A stretch of 45,358 bases of DNA, taken from positions 1 to 45,358 of the forward strand of contig JAOZUO010000042.1 of assembly GCA_029938605.1 (NCBI GenBank), written 5' to 3'. Each line of letters starts with the position of its first letter. Position 1 is the stretch's first letter. The notes beneath the pieces were generated by a model. That model did no database searches. It saw only the letters and a list, made by a program, of their open reading frames with translations, and was not told the origin of the DNA. Source of the stretch: Deltaproteobacteria bacterium (GTDB lineage: Bacteria > Myxococcota_A > Polyangia > HGW-17 > JAJRWW01). Of this stretch, positions 16,619 through 26,038 are shown piece after piece. The position numbers were made by a program, and so were the translations under genes.

Positions 16619-17302
16619 CTACTCCGAAATACGGTAACCCACTCCCCGGACGGTTTCAATGAGGGCTCCCGCGTCGCCCAGCTTCTTGCGTAACCCGACG
16701 ATCTGTACGTCCACGCTGCGCTCGGTGACCGGGTAGTCTTCGCCCTTGATGGCGTTTATGATCTGGTTTCTGGAAAAGACCCAGCCCGGGCGTCGACACA
16801 AAAAGTGGAGGATGGCGAACTGCGAGGCCGTGAGCACCACTACCGTTTCGTTCACCAGGGTCTGGTGGCGGGCGGGCAGGATGCGAAGCGAGTGCAGCTT
16901 CAGCTCCTCGTCGGGTGCAGGTACGGTTTCCGCATGACGGCGCAGCACGGCTTTGATCCGGGCGATGACCACCCGGGGGCTGAAGGGCTTGGTGACGTAG
17001 TCGTCGGCGCCCAGATCGAGGCCTGCTACCACGTCCGCGTCCTCCCCCTTGGCCGTTACCATCACCACGGGGATGTGCTGGGTGGAGACATCGCTCTTGA
17101 GAACACGACAGCAGTCCAGTCCACCGAGGCCCGGGAGCATGAGGTCGAGCAAGATGAGGTCCGGCGGTGTGGTGCGCGCGGACTCCAGGGCCGTCTCCCC
17201 GCTGCCGACGCAGGTAACTCCGTAGCCCTCTTTGTGCAGGTTGTACCGCAGCAGCTCTTGGATGTCGGGTTCATCGTCCACGACAAGGATATGGTGAGAC
17301 AT
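16619..17302 (-). CDS. phoB: PhoB response regulator
   Basis: The 227-residue regulator has a receiver domain with acidic pocket Asp9/Asp10 and phospho-acceptor Asp53 (LLDLMLPG), Thr at MVTAKG and Lys at VTKPF. The C-terminal OmpR/PhoB winged helix (about 130-227) ends in RSVDVQIVGLRKKLGDAGALIETVRGVGYRI. It activates phosphate-starvation genes. I start at the ATG at 17302 (GGAAG 6 bp before), discarding 11 extra residues of the longer open frame. It leads the Pho cluster and is divergent from the 2374-residue TPR gene. A proposed Pho box in its own leader suggests autoregulation. Confidence 0.95.
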   Translation of the reverse strand: MSHHILVVDDEPDIQELLRYNLHKEGYGVTCVGSGETALESARTTPPDLILLDLMLPGLGGLDCCRVLKSDVSTQHIPVVMVTAKGEDADVVAGLDLGADDYVTKPFSPRVVIARIKAVLRRHAETVPAPDEELKLHSLRILPARHQTLVNETVVVLTASQFAILHFLCRRPGWVFSRNQIINAIKGEDYPVTERSVDVQIVGLRKKLGDAGALIETVRGVGYRISE

Positions 17303-17352
17303 GAGATCTTCCCGGGTTAGGGCTGTTTTGCACATTTCTCTAGTAAACCATT

Positions 17353-17368
17353 GTTAGGCTAGTGTTAA
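17353..17368 (-). promoter_or_regulatory. Putative Pho box upstream of phoB
   Basis: On the minus strand TTAACACTAGC is followed by CTAACAATGGT, with TAAC cores 11 bp apart (plus-strand core ends at 17356 and 17367). A degenerate further unit may continue toward phoB (17342-17345). The site is about 50 bp before the phoB start. Confidence 0.55.
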
Positions 17369-17445
17369 GAACCATGAATAACTTGTGCCATTTGCAGGCT
17401 AAGAACGGGCTGAAAGTCACGGGATCCGAAAGGGGATCTCCGCCC

Positions 17446-17475
17446 TTGACTGCGGCCCCCTGAATGTCGCAAAAT
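17446..17475 (+). promoter_or_regulatory. Weak candidate promoter of the giant TPR gene
   Basis: TTGACT (17446-17451) and CAAAAT (17470-17475) are 18 bp apart, about 80 bp before the ATG at 17555. The -35 is a good match and the -10 moderate. Confidence 0.3.
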
Positions 17476-17554
17476 CAGTCGGTATTTCCTATGATTACGT
17501 TTCGGCGACTGTACACCGCGCGTATGGCAAAGCGCTGACACATTTGGGGGCGAG

Positions 17555-20500
17555 ATGAAAGACCGAGACTCTGATCAGCAGAAACCTGGATCCGAGGAGC
17601 ATCAGGAGGGGGCAGAGCCCGGAACGTGGGATCCCACGAATTCGGACTCCCCGTTCGATGACGATGTCGTGCCTTTGCACACCGGCGAGGTGGAGATCCT
17701 CGACGAGGAATTCCTCGACGAGTCCTTCGATGACCAGGGGGGCGACGGCATTGCCGACATGGAGGCGGAGACCGGTGTACACGCCGTGGAAGAACCTGGC
17801 GGCGGTGAGGAGTACGTCGAGGAGGAGCAGGTCTTCTCTGAGGAATCGTTCGAATATGACGACGACGCCTCCGCCGACGGAGAGTCCGACGTGTTCGAGG
17901 AAGAGGTAGTGGACGACGATGCCGTATACGGAGAGGAGGTCGACGGGGCCTTCGATGCGCTTTCGGAGGATCTGGGTGAGGACCTGTCGGCGGAGGAGCC
18001 GATGGAGGTGGTGAGCGAGGAGGTGGTGAGCGAGGAGATGGTGAGTGAGGAGTACTCCGAGGAGTTCGTTGACGAGGGCTTCGAGGAGGAGATTTCCGCC
18101 GAGGGCTTCGAGGAGGACGTCTCCGAGGAGATGGCGGCCGTCGGCGACGACTTTGAAGAGGACATCTACGAGGAGCCCGGGCAGGAGACCTGGCGCACCC
18201 GGCAGTCCCTGTTCAAAGAGCAGTCCCAGAAGCTGGGCCTCGGGCGTAAGTGGACCGATCTGGCGGAGCTGAGTCGCCAGGCCTTGAACGAGTCCAGCTG
18301 GGCGCGCAAGGGCGCCAACCGGATTACGTTGCTGCTGGACCTGGGCCGCCTGTATCGCGATCGACTCGGAGATCCGAGCGCCGCTGAAGAGGTCTTCGCC
18401 CTGCTGGCAGACGAGGATCCGACCCATTCGGAGGCCCTGACCTTCCTGGCGGAGCAGTACCGGGAGACCGGCAACTGGAACCGCCTTCATCGGCTCTACA
18501 TGGACGCGGTGGCGCCCACCTGGGACCCCAATGAGCGGTTGGAGCGTACCCGACAAGCCGCCAGTATCGCCCTGGACAAGCTCGACCAACCCGACAAGGC
18601 CATCGAAGCCTGGGAGCAACTCTGGAATCTCAAGGACGCGCGTCAAGAGGCCGAGCGAGAGCTTTTGCACCTCTACCGCAGCCGGGCCCACTGGCAGCGT
18701 CTCGCCGATTTCCTCGTGGCCAAGGCCGAGGGGTTGGAGGAGGGCCAGCAGCGGCTCTCTTTGCGTGAGGTGGCGGAGATCTATCTGTCGGGTGTGGAGG
18801 ATCGACCCAAGGCCCTGGAGATGCTCAAGCAGATTCTCGAGCGTCGCCCCGGGGATCCGGTGACACTGCTCACCATGGCCGCGGTCTATAGCCAAGAGGC
18901 TCAGTGGGAGGCCCTCGCCGGGCTGTCCGACCAGCGACTCGAGGGCGTATCCGCTGAAGTCAATCTGGAGTTCGTGAGTCTCATCGCCGACGCCTTCTGG
19001 AAGGCCGGCGAGTATGAATCGGCCTATGATCTATACCGAAAAGTCCTCGCCGAGAGTCTTGACGACTCCCGGGCCGTCAAGGCCGTACAGGAGTACCTGA
19101 GCCAGACGGATCAGCACGACGCGCTGCTGGAGTTCCTCGAGTCCCGGGTGGCTCGGGCTAAGGAGGGGGACGACCAACTGGAGATTCTCAGCCGCATGGC
19201 GATTATCGCCCAGACCAACCTGGGCAGCCCCACCAAGGCCTCGGAGCTTTGGGAGCGGTGCGTGGCCCTGCGTCCCGAGACTGCGGAGTACCACGAGGCG
19301 TTGGCCAGCTTATACGACTCCTTGGCGGACAACGTTGGCGTTGCCCGGGCCTTGGAGGGACAGCTTATCACCCGGCGGGATCCCACCGGGCGCATCGAGC
19401 TGTTGCGCATGCTCGGCGAGCACTATGCCGACAAGATGCAGGACGATGACCAGGCCGAGCGCTGCTGGAGCGAGGTGCTGGCCCTGAGCCCCGAGGACTA
19501 CGGGGCGCGGCAGCAGCTGCTGTCCATCTCCCGGCGACGTGGCGATTTCGAAGGGCTCAACAAGGCCCTCGAGCGCGAGATGGCCTTGACCCGAGACGCC
19601 GACTGGCGCCTGGAGTTGGCGCGGCAGTCCGCTCAGAATCTCGACGAAAACTTTGATGACAAGGCGCGATCCATCGCCGCCTGGCAGCGGGTGCTGGATC
19701 TGGCCCCCACCGATGGCGAGGGACTCACGGCCCTGGAGAAGCATCACCGGGCGGCGGGCGCCACGGCGGAGATGGTGTTCACCCTGTCGAGGCAGATCGA
19801 CGCCGCCGTGGAGCTGGTGGATCGGTCGACCCTGATTCACTCCATGACCAGCCTCCGGGAGGAGGACGGTAAGCAGCGGGCGGCAGCGGCCTCGGAGGAG
19901 TGGGCCCTGCGGCTGGATCCCCGGGACGCGGCCGCTTTGGCCAAGTTGGGCAAGCACTACAAGGATGCCGAGCAGACCGATAAGTACCTCGGCGCGCTGG
20001 AGCACGGCACCACGTCTTCAGACGATGTGGAGATCCGCGCCGCGCTGTTCGCCGAGGCGGCGGACCAGGCGCTCCCCGAGGACCGTGCAGGCAAGCTGTT
20101 TTGGTTGCGGCGTATCCTGGGCCTCAAGGGCGGCTCCCTGGAGGTGTTACAGCCTCTGCGGGACACGGCGGACGCTGCCAAGCTGTGGCCGGCCCTGGCC
20201 GATATTTATGGCCGGCTGTCGGTTACGGCCAATACCGAGGAAGCCCGGCGGGACTACCGGCGGGAGCAAGCTCGCATCTTGGAGATGGAGGTCGACGAGA
20301 AGGGTCGCGCCTTCCTCGAGCTGCAATCGCTTTTGCTCAACGCCGACATGGATCCGTCCATAGCGGGAGAGCTGGGGCGGCTCGCCGGCGAGACGGGACG
20401 CAACGAGGACTACTACGCGGTGTTGGGGGCTGTGGCCCTGTCCACCGAGGATGTTCAGGAGCGGCGGCTCACCCTGGCCCAGCGGGCGGAGCTCTGCGAC

Positions 20501-23500
20501 AAGGGGATTGAATCGCCTGCCCGGGCCTTTGAGGAGTATCGGGCGTTGCTGGACCTGGATCCCACCGACGAGGGCAACCTCGCCGACCTGGTTCGGTTGG
20601 CGGAAGCCGCCGACCTGTGGCAACCCCTCGACGAGGTCTACGCCGAGCTCTTCGATCGGTCCGACGCCGAGGCCAGGATCCCGCTGGTTCGCAAACGTTT
20701 GGAGCTGCACCGGGACAAGCTGGATGACGCCCGGGGCGCCCTGGATCTACAACTGCTTCTTTTCCGACTCGCGCCTCAGACCGCCGGTCTGGAGGACGAG
20801 CTGTGCGCCGCGGCGGCGGAGCTCGGACAGTGGGCGCATGTGCTTCCCATCCTTGAGGCGCAGGCTCGAAGCGGAGAAGCCACCGAGCGGGGCGAGCGCC
20901 TGCTGCGGCTGGCCAAGCTCTCCGAGGAGCACCTCGAGGACGCGGACTATGCCTTTGAGTTGGCGGGCGAGGCCCTGGTGGCGGCGCCTGAGTCCGATGA
21001 CATTCTTGGCGAGCTTAAGCGGCTGGCCGAGGCCGGGGGCGCCTGGCAGCGGCTCACCGCCTGTCTACGTGCCGCGGCGGCTTGCTGCGCCGCCGACGCC
21101 CGGCGCATCGCCCTGTACGAGCTGGCCGCCGAGGTGTACCAGAGTCACGATGAGCAGGCCGAGCAGGCCTCGGTCATGTACCGACACATCCTGTCCCTGC
21201 GGCCCGACAACCGACCCTCCCTCGAGTCCCTTATCGATTGGCACCGGGGGCGCGAGGAGTGGGATCAGCTGCGGGATCTGCTGGTGAAGCGAATCGACAC
21301 CCTGGGTGAGGATGAGGATCGCGTGGGCGCTTGGATCGAGGTGGCCCAGATTTCCGAGCAACGGCTCAAACAGCCCGAGCAGGCGTTGCTGGCCTACACC
21401 GAGGTGTTGGCCTTGGACGCGGATAACGCTTCGGCCCTGGAGGGCTTCTCTGCCCTGGAGAGCTCCTTTACCGAGCCCACTCAGCACGTGCGCAAGATGC
21501 GCGCGGAGCTGCACCGGGCCGAGCCCGAGCGGGCGGCCGAGATCCGGCACGCCCTGGCGCGGCTGCTCGAGGACGAGCTGGAGGATCTGGCCGGGGCCAA
21601 GGAGGTTCTGCGCGAGCAGGTCTCCATCGACGGTCCCGTGGGCCCGACCTACGATCGGCTGCTGGGCCTCTATGAGAACTCCCAGGACTGGTCGGCCCTG
21701 TCCGATCTGCTGGAGACGCGGGCTGGTTCCCTGGAGGACACGACGGATCAACTGGCCGTGCTGCAGCAGGCCATCGATCTTCGCCACGAGCACCTGGACG
21801 ACCAGGAACCCGAGCGGCTGGAGTCCCTGTACCGGGGTCTGCTGAAGCTGCGGCCGGACGATGAGCTGGTGCTCAGCCGGTTGGTGGAGCAGCTCCGGGC
21901 GGCGAGCCGCTGGGAGGACATGGCCGAGCTGCTCGAGCAGGTCTCCGAGCGCATGGAGCGTCCGGACGACCGGGCCCGGGTGAAGCGAGAGCTGGCCCGG
22001 GTGCTGCACCTGGGGCTGGAGAAGGCGCCCGAGGCCGAGGCCGTATACCGCACGTTGGTGAAGAAGGGGCAGGAGGACGAATCGGCCGCCTGCGCTCTGG
22101 CTAGCTTCGCTGTGGCCCAGGAGAACTGGGGCGAGTACATCCAGATGCGCGAGACCCAGGCCGAGCTCCTGCCGCCCAAGCTGGCGGGGTTGGTTTACTG
22201 CCACCTGGCCGAGACGGCGGACGAGAAGGAGGAGCCCGTGGCCAAGGTGTCGCTCTTCTACCGGAAGGCGCGGTCCCTGGATCCGGAAAATCAGGTCGCC
22301 ATGGACGGTCTACGGGCCATCGGTCGGCGGCTGAAGAACTGGCGAGAGCAGTCGGCTCTGCTGCCGGAGGACGACGAGCGGAGTTTGAGCTTTGCCGAGC
22401 GGTCAGGGCGGCTATTGGCCCTGGGCGCCGCGGCCATGGAGGAGGCGGATGCGGCCAAGGGATTGGACTGGTACTGCCGAGCCGCGGCGGTGTCGGCGGA
22501 CGATCCGGACGTGTGGGCCGGCGTGGGCAAGGCGGCGACGGAGTTGGGGGACGAGGAGTTGGCCGAGGCAGCCACCCAGCGACGGCTTCTGGCCTTTGAG
22601 CGGAGCGTACCGCCCACCACCGAACGGTTGGCGGATCACGTGGCGCTCATTACAGAGAGCGCCGAGCAGCTCATGGCGGCTGGCGAGGTGGATCGCGCTC
22701 GTCCGCTGCTGCGACACGCTCACGAGTTGATGCCCAGCTTTGTTCCGGCGGCCCTGTCAGTGGCCGAGGAGAATCTGGAGAACGACGACGCCGAAGGCGC
22801 CCTGGCCGTGGCCAACAACCTCTTGGAGAGGACCGAGGATGGATTGGAGCCCGCGGATCGGAACCGGGCCCTTCTGTGCAGCGCCGCCGCCTCTCTGGCG
22901 TTGGATCGCCCCGAGGACGCCCAGGAGAGCCTCCGAAAGGTGCTCTCCTTTGAGCCTTTGCATGGCCAGGCGCTCAAGTCCCTAGCCGAGCAGTTGGTGA
23001 ACTCGGGCAAACCCATCGAGGCCATCCAATACTTCTTGCGGGTGCTGCTGGTGGTGGAGGACGAGATCGAACGTGGGGAGGTCTATCGGGGAATGGGTCT
23101 ATTGTGGGAAGACGCCATCGCCAACCTGGACGAGGCCGCGGCCGCTTATGAGCGGGCCATGAACGCAGGTCTGGACGATCCGGAGCTGCTGCGGCGGTCG
23201 CTCAAGCACCTGGTGCGCCACGAAAAGCGGGAGCAGGCTCTGAACGTAGTGGACGCGCTGCTGCCCGTCACCGAGGACTCGCAGGAGATGGCGGACCTCT
23301 GGGTGGCCCAGGGGCAGATCTTCCTGCTCAACGAAGATGACTACGACCGCGCTGTAGAGGCCTTCGACATGGCGCTGTCTTACGTGCCGGGGTACGCCGC
23401 GGCGCTCATGGGTCTGGCCGATGTGCTGGAGAAGCGCGAGGATTGGGCACAGCTGCTCGAGATCCTGGACGCATCCCTGGAGCTGCAGCCCCCCGAGGAG

Positions 23501-24679
23501 CAGGCCGCGTCCCTGAGGCGCATGGCCAATCTCTATCAGGAGCGGCTTGCTGACGCCGACAGCGCCGAGAAGTATCTGCGGCGTTCGCTGGACCTGGAAC
23601 CCTCCAAGGAGGCCTTGGAGACCTTGCAGGGGATCTACGAGGCGGATTCGGCGCGGTACGCGGATCGCTATCCGGCGGTGCTCGCCGGTCTGGTGAACTT
23701 CGGACCTCCTTACTTCGAGCTGGTTTCTCGCATGGGTGAGATGGCCTTTGCCCAAGGGAATGAGCGGTGGGGCTGGGCCCTGCAGGCACCCCTTGCCAAC
23801 GTACGATCCGCCTCGGCGGACGTTAAGACGCAGCTTCGCGCCCTTCGAAAACAGTACGACAAGGCCGAGCAGCCCACGGTGTCGGAGGAAGACTACCGTC
23901 AGGTGGTGCTACATCGCTGGGCCCGTCCGGCCCTGACGGAGGTGCTGGCTGCGGCAGACGCGGCCATCGGTCCCCTGGGTCGTACGGACCAGGAGGAGGC
24001 CAACGCCAAGGCGGCCTACAAGCTCTCCCCCAACGCCGGGTTGGGCAAGACCTGTCACCTGGTCACCGAGGCCCTGGGACTCCCCGGGCGTAAGACCTTC
24101 CGTGCCGATGGCATCGCCGAGAACTGGATCACCATCAACGGCGAGGAGGCTGAGGTCCTGTACCTGACTGAGTTCCTCAGGCAGTTCGTGCGGGCGGAGT
24201 CGAGCTTCCTGTTCGGCTACACCCTGGAGTGGACGCGTCCGGGCCATGTGGTCATGGCCGCCGTTGATGAGGCAACCCGCGTAGCCCTGGTGGGCGGCAT
24301 CCTGCAGGCCACCGAGCTCATCGCGGATCAGGGTGGCGACATCGCCGAGATGGCCACCCGGCTCAGCGAGGCCGTGGATGAGGAGACCCTGAAACAGTGG
24401 GCCTCCGCCCTCGAGCACCTCAAAAACGGGGACCCGAAGCAGGTGGTGTCGCGGTACATGGAGGGCATCCAGGCCACGGCCCGTCGTGTGGGCCTGATCA
24501 TGGCCGGCGACCTCCTGTCGGGCATGCGCGCCTGGGGCCGCCTCACCGGCGCCTATGAAAATCCTCAAGTCAAGGAGCTCGTAGAGCTCGACGAGCTGGT
24601 ATCCGCCAACCCGGAGCTGGCCGACCTCCTCTCCTTCGCCTCGAGCGAAGCCTTCGGCAGAATCCTTTCTGGCGGCTGA
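17555..24679 (+). CDS. Giant TPR protein (2374 aa) with a highly acidic N-terminal region
   Basis: No signal peptide or membrane helix is visible, so it is probably cytoplasmic. Residues about 32-208 are almost entirely Asp/Glu-rich and disordered-looking, and include three copies of a 15-bp unit encoding VSEE-type pentapeptides. From about residue 210 to 2040 runs a very long array of degenerate TPR/HAT-like repeats of the form W..L..L......D...R......A.......L.....A...Y...L.L.P.. . The last 330 residues form a distinct domain without repeats (from about FGPPYFELVSRMGEMAF to the end) with an AYKLSPNAGLGK segment and a conserved-looking RRVGLIMAGDLLSGMRAWG. Similar large TPR proteins are common in myxobacteria, from memory. 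The gene is divergent from phoB. A protein-interaction scaffold is the simplest guess. Confidence 0.88.
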   Translation: MKDRDSDQQKPGSEEHQEGAEPGTWDPTNSDSPFDDDVVPLHTGEVEILDEEFLDESFDDQGGDGIADMEAETGVHAVEEPGGGEEYVEEEQVFSEESFEYDDDASADGESDVFEEEVVDDDAVYGEEVDGAFDALSEDLGEDLSAEEPMEVVSEEVVSEEMVSEEYSEEFVDEGFEEEISAEGFEEDVSEEMAAVGDDFEEDIYEEPGQETWRTRQSLFKEQSQKLGLGRKWTDLAELSRQALNESSWARKGANRITLLLDLGRLYRDRLGDPSAAEEVFALLADEDPTHSEALTFLAEQYRETGNWNRLHRLYMDAVAPTWDPNERLERTRQAASIALDKLDQPDKAIEAWEQLWNLKDARQEAERELLHLYRSRAHWQRLADFLVAKAEGLEEGQQRLSLREVAEIYLSGVEDRPKALEMLKQILERRPGDPVTLLTMAAVYSQEAQWEALAGLSDQRLEGVSAEVNLEFVSLIADAFWKAGEYESAYDLYRKVLAESLDDSRAVKAVQEYLSQTDQHDALLEFLESRVARAKEGDDQLEILSRMAIIAQTNLGSPTKASELWERCVALRPETAEYHEALASLYDSLADNVGVARALEGQLITRRDPTGRIELLRMLGEHYADKMQDDDQAERCWSEVLALSPEDYGARQQLLSISRRRGDFEGLNKALEREMALTRDADWRLELARQSAQNLDENFDDKARSIAAWQRVLDLAPTDGEGLTALEKHHRAAGATAEMVFTLSRQIDAAVELVDRSTLIHSMTSLREEDGKQRAAAASEEWALRLDPRDAAALAKLGKHYKDAEQTDKYLGALEHGTTSSDDVEIRAALFAEAADQALPEDRAGKLFWLRRILGLKGGSLEVLQPLRDTADAAKLWPALADIYGRLSVTANTEEARRDYRREQARILEMEVDEKGRAFLELQSLLLNADMDPSIAGELGRLAGETGRNEDYYAVLGAVALSTEDVQERRLTLAQRAELCDKGIESPARAFEEYRALLDLDPTDEGNLADLVRLAEAADLWQPLDEVYAELFDRSDAEARIPLVRKRLELHRDKLDDARGALDLQLLLFRLAPQTAGLEDELCAAAAELGQWAHVLPILEAQARSGEATERGERLLRLAKLSEEHLEDADYAFELAGEALVAAPESDDILGELKRLAEAGGAWQRLTACLRAAAACCAADARRIALYELAAEVYQSHDEQAEQASVMYRHILSLRPDNRPSLESLIDWHRGREEWDQLRDLLVKRIDTLGEDEDRVGAWIEVAQISEQRLKQPEQALLAYTEVLALDADNASALEGFSALESSFTEPTQHVRKMRAELHRAEPERAAEIRHALARLLEDELEDLAGAKEVLREQVSIDGPVGPTYDRLLGLYENSQDWSALSDLLETRAGSLEDTTDQLAVLQQAIDLRHEHLDDQEPERLESLYRGLLKLRPDDELVLSRLVEQLRAASRWEDMAELLEQVSERMERPDDRARVKRELARVLHLGLEKAPEAEAVYRTLVKKGQEDESAACALASFAVAQENWGEYIQMRETQAELLPPKLAGLVYCHLAETADEKEEPVAKVSLFYRKARSLDPENQVAMDGLRAIGRRLKNWREQSALLPEDDERSLSFAERSGRLLALGAAAMEEADAAKGLDWYCRAAAVSADDPDVWAGVGKAATELGDEELAEAATQRRLLAFERSVPPTTERLADHVALITESAEQLMAAGEVDRARPLLRHAHELMPSFVPAALSVAEENLENDDAEGALAVANNLLERTEDGLEPADRNRALLCSAAASLALDRPEDAQESLRKVLSFEPLHGQALKSLAEQLVNSGKPIEAIQYFLRVLLVVEDEIERGEVYRGMGLLWEDAIANLDEAAAAYERAMNAGLDDPELLRRSLKHLVRHEKREQALNVVDALLPVTEDSQEMADLWVAQGQIFLLNEDDYDRAVEAFDMALSYVPGYAAALMGLADVLEKREDWAQLLEILDASLELQPPEEQAASLRRMANLYQERLADADSAEKYLRRSLDLEPSKEALETLQGIYEADSARYADRYPAVLAGLVNFGPPYFELVSRMGEMAFAQGNERWGWALQAPLANVRSASADVKTQLRALRKQYDKAEQPTVSEEDYRQVVLHRWARPALTEVLAAADAAIGPLGRTDQEEANAKAAYKLSPNAGLGKTCHLVTEALGLPGRKTFRADGIAENWITINGEEAEVLYLTEFLRQFVRAESSFLFGYTLEWTRPGHVVMAAVDEATRVALVGGILQATELIADQGGDIAEMATRLSEAVDEETLKQWASALEHLKNGDPKQVVSRYMEGIQATARRVGLIMAGDLLSGMRAWGRLTGAYENPQVKELVELDELVSANPELADLLSFASSEAFGRILSGG
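18008..18052 (+). repeat. Three 15-bp tandem units in the acidic region
   Basis: Two identical copies and one variant of GTGGTGAGCGAGGAG encode VVSEE, VVSEE and MVSEE. They lie within the Glu/Asp-rich region of the giant TPR protein and keep the frame. Confidence 0.9.
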
Positions 24680-24700
24680 TCCTCCCCTCCCCTCCCCTTC

Positions 24701-26005
24701 CTATCGAGCCCAGTAGACCTCTTCGAGGCTGTCCTCGTGTCCGGGGAGGCCGCGGGAGAGGCGGGGGGCCTGTTGGGCGAGCACCTCGTAGGCCACGCGG
24801 TTGGCGTACTTGCAAAGCTGGGCGAAGGAGGAGTAGGTGAGGTACTCGTGAACGTGCTTTGCGGAGGTGGGCACGTTCGCGCGGTGGTAGCGGTTGGCCG
24901 CCATGTCGTGCAGCAGGGCGGCCAGGGCGCCGTCACCCGCGCCGTTGGTGTTGCGGATCCGCTCGGGCCCGCCCATGTACGGTGCGATGAAGGAGAAGAC
25001 CTGTAGCGGCCGCTGGCAGCGACTCTTCCGCATGGGGCGGGAAAACTCGAAACGGTTGAACTCCGGGATGGCGCCGGGCAAAAGAGGGTGGCGCGTCTCC
25101 CGCTTGGTCTCCTCGTCGCTGTACCCAGCCATGAAGAGCCCCAGGGGGCCCGCTGTGCAGAGCGCAAGATCGCACCAATCCAGGGCGCGCTGGCAGGCGA
25201 GCAGGGGATCGGTCTCCCCGGTCAGGGCGGCGGCCTCCTCTTCGTTCATAGCCACCACGTCCACGTGATCGGCGATGAATTTTTGCCAGAAGTCCAGATC
25301 CTCCTCGATGACGAATTTCGTGCCCAGGGTCAGCACAACCGGCACCTCGGCCTCCCGGGCGTAGCCGATTGCGCGGAGGGTTGCGGCGGGCAGGGGATCG
25401 GCCTCGGCGCACCGCATGAGGTACGCCGTGAGCACCAGGGCCGAGGCGCCGTCGAACACGGATCGTGGGATCGAGTCGGACGCGAGCTGGTTCATCTGCC
25501 CTTCGTTGATGGCGAAGGTGCGCTCACCGTCTGAGGTGATGAGGGCGAAGCAGCGTCCCACGGGTCCGTCCACCGGCTGGAGGTGCTCCAGGTTCACCCG
25601 GCTGGAGGTGTTACAGACATACCGGTAGGCGTAGCTGCCGATGCGGATCTCCCGGCTCATGACCCCCAGGAGGATCGAGTTGTCATCAGCGAGGGTGGAG
25701 TAGTTGTGCAGCGTGTTCCCCACCGTGCCCCCCGCGAACTGCTGGGCGATGAGATCCCGGCTGCGCAGCTCCTCGTAGAGCCGCTCGGCCCTGGTATCGG
25801 AGATCACCAGGGAGTGGCCCTTGGACAGGTCGTAGCGTTCGAGGAGCGAATCGCTCACAACTGACTCTATATCCACCAGGGTCTGATCAATGCCCACTAC
25901 GTGGGTGGGCTCCAAGCAAGCAGTCTCCGCCGATTGGCACAGCAGGGGGTCTCGCTTGTCCACCGGGAAATAGTGCGTGGATTTTCGTTGGCCGGGAAAG
26001 CGCAT
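24701..26005 (-). CDS. gsk: Inosine/guanosine kinase
   Basis: This 434-residue protein belongs to the PfkB/ribokinase family and matches E. coli Gsk in length and along its whole course, as I remember that sequence: the start MRFPGQRKSTHYFPVDKRDPLL, then VVGIDQTLVDIE, QFAGGTVGNT, SYAYRYVCNTSSR, VVLTLGTKFVI, AMNEEEAAALTGE and the catalytic NTNGAGDGALAALLHD near residue 350, ending GLPGHEDSLEEVYW. It phosphorylates inosine and guanosine with ATP in purine salvage and acts in the cytoplasm. It lies 33 bp after the PEGA-domain gene on the same strand, with no clear ribosome site. Its end converges on the giant TPR gene across a 21-bp pyrimidine tract. Confidence 0.93.
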   Translation of the reverse strand: MRFPGQRKSTHYFPVDKRDPLLCQSAETACLEPTHVVGIDQTLVDIESVVSDSLLERYDLSKGHSLVISDTRAERLYEELRSRDLIAQQFAGGTVGNTLHNYSTLADDNSILLGVMSREIRIGSYAYRYVCNTSSRVNLEHLQPVDGPVGRCFALITSDGERTFAINEGQMNQLASDSIPRSVFDGASALVLTAYLMRCAEADPLPAATLRAIGYAREAEVPVVLTLGTKFVIEEDLDFWQKFIADHVDVVAMNEEEAAALTGETDPLLACQRALDWCDLALCTAGPLGLFMAGYSDEETKRETRHPLLPGAIPEFNRFEFSRPMRKSRCQRPLQVFSFIAPYMGGPERIRNTNGAGDGALAALLHDMAANRYHRANVPTSAKHVHEYLTYSSFAQLCKYANRVAYEVLAQQAPRLSRGLPGHEDSLEEVYWAR

Positions 26006-26038
26006 AGAAGTCCAGTCGAGACGAAGGGCCCGTTGAGA

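Noticed and set aside
17425-17445. GATCC/GGATC inverted pair near the phoB promoter
   Set aside because: The stem is only five bases and forms by chance at this GC content.
17495-18895. Open frame of 466 codons opposite the acidic region of the giant TPR gene
   Set aside because: The composition is a mirror of Glu/Asp codons, and the true gene on the plus strand has a ribosome site and a domain structure.
21065-22204. Open frame of 379 codons on the minus strand inside the giant TPR gene
   Set aside because: It has low-complexity Leu/Gln/Gly content and no start signal; it is the shadow of TPR codons.
24680-24715. Pyrimidine-rich tract between convergent genes considered as a terminator
   Set aside because: It has no inverted repeat and no U-run; it may only be a spacer.
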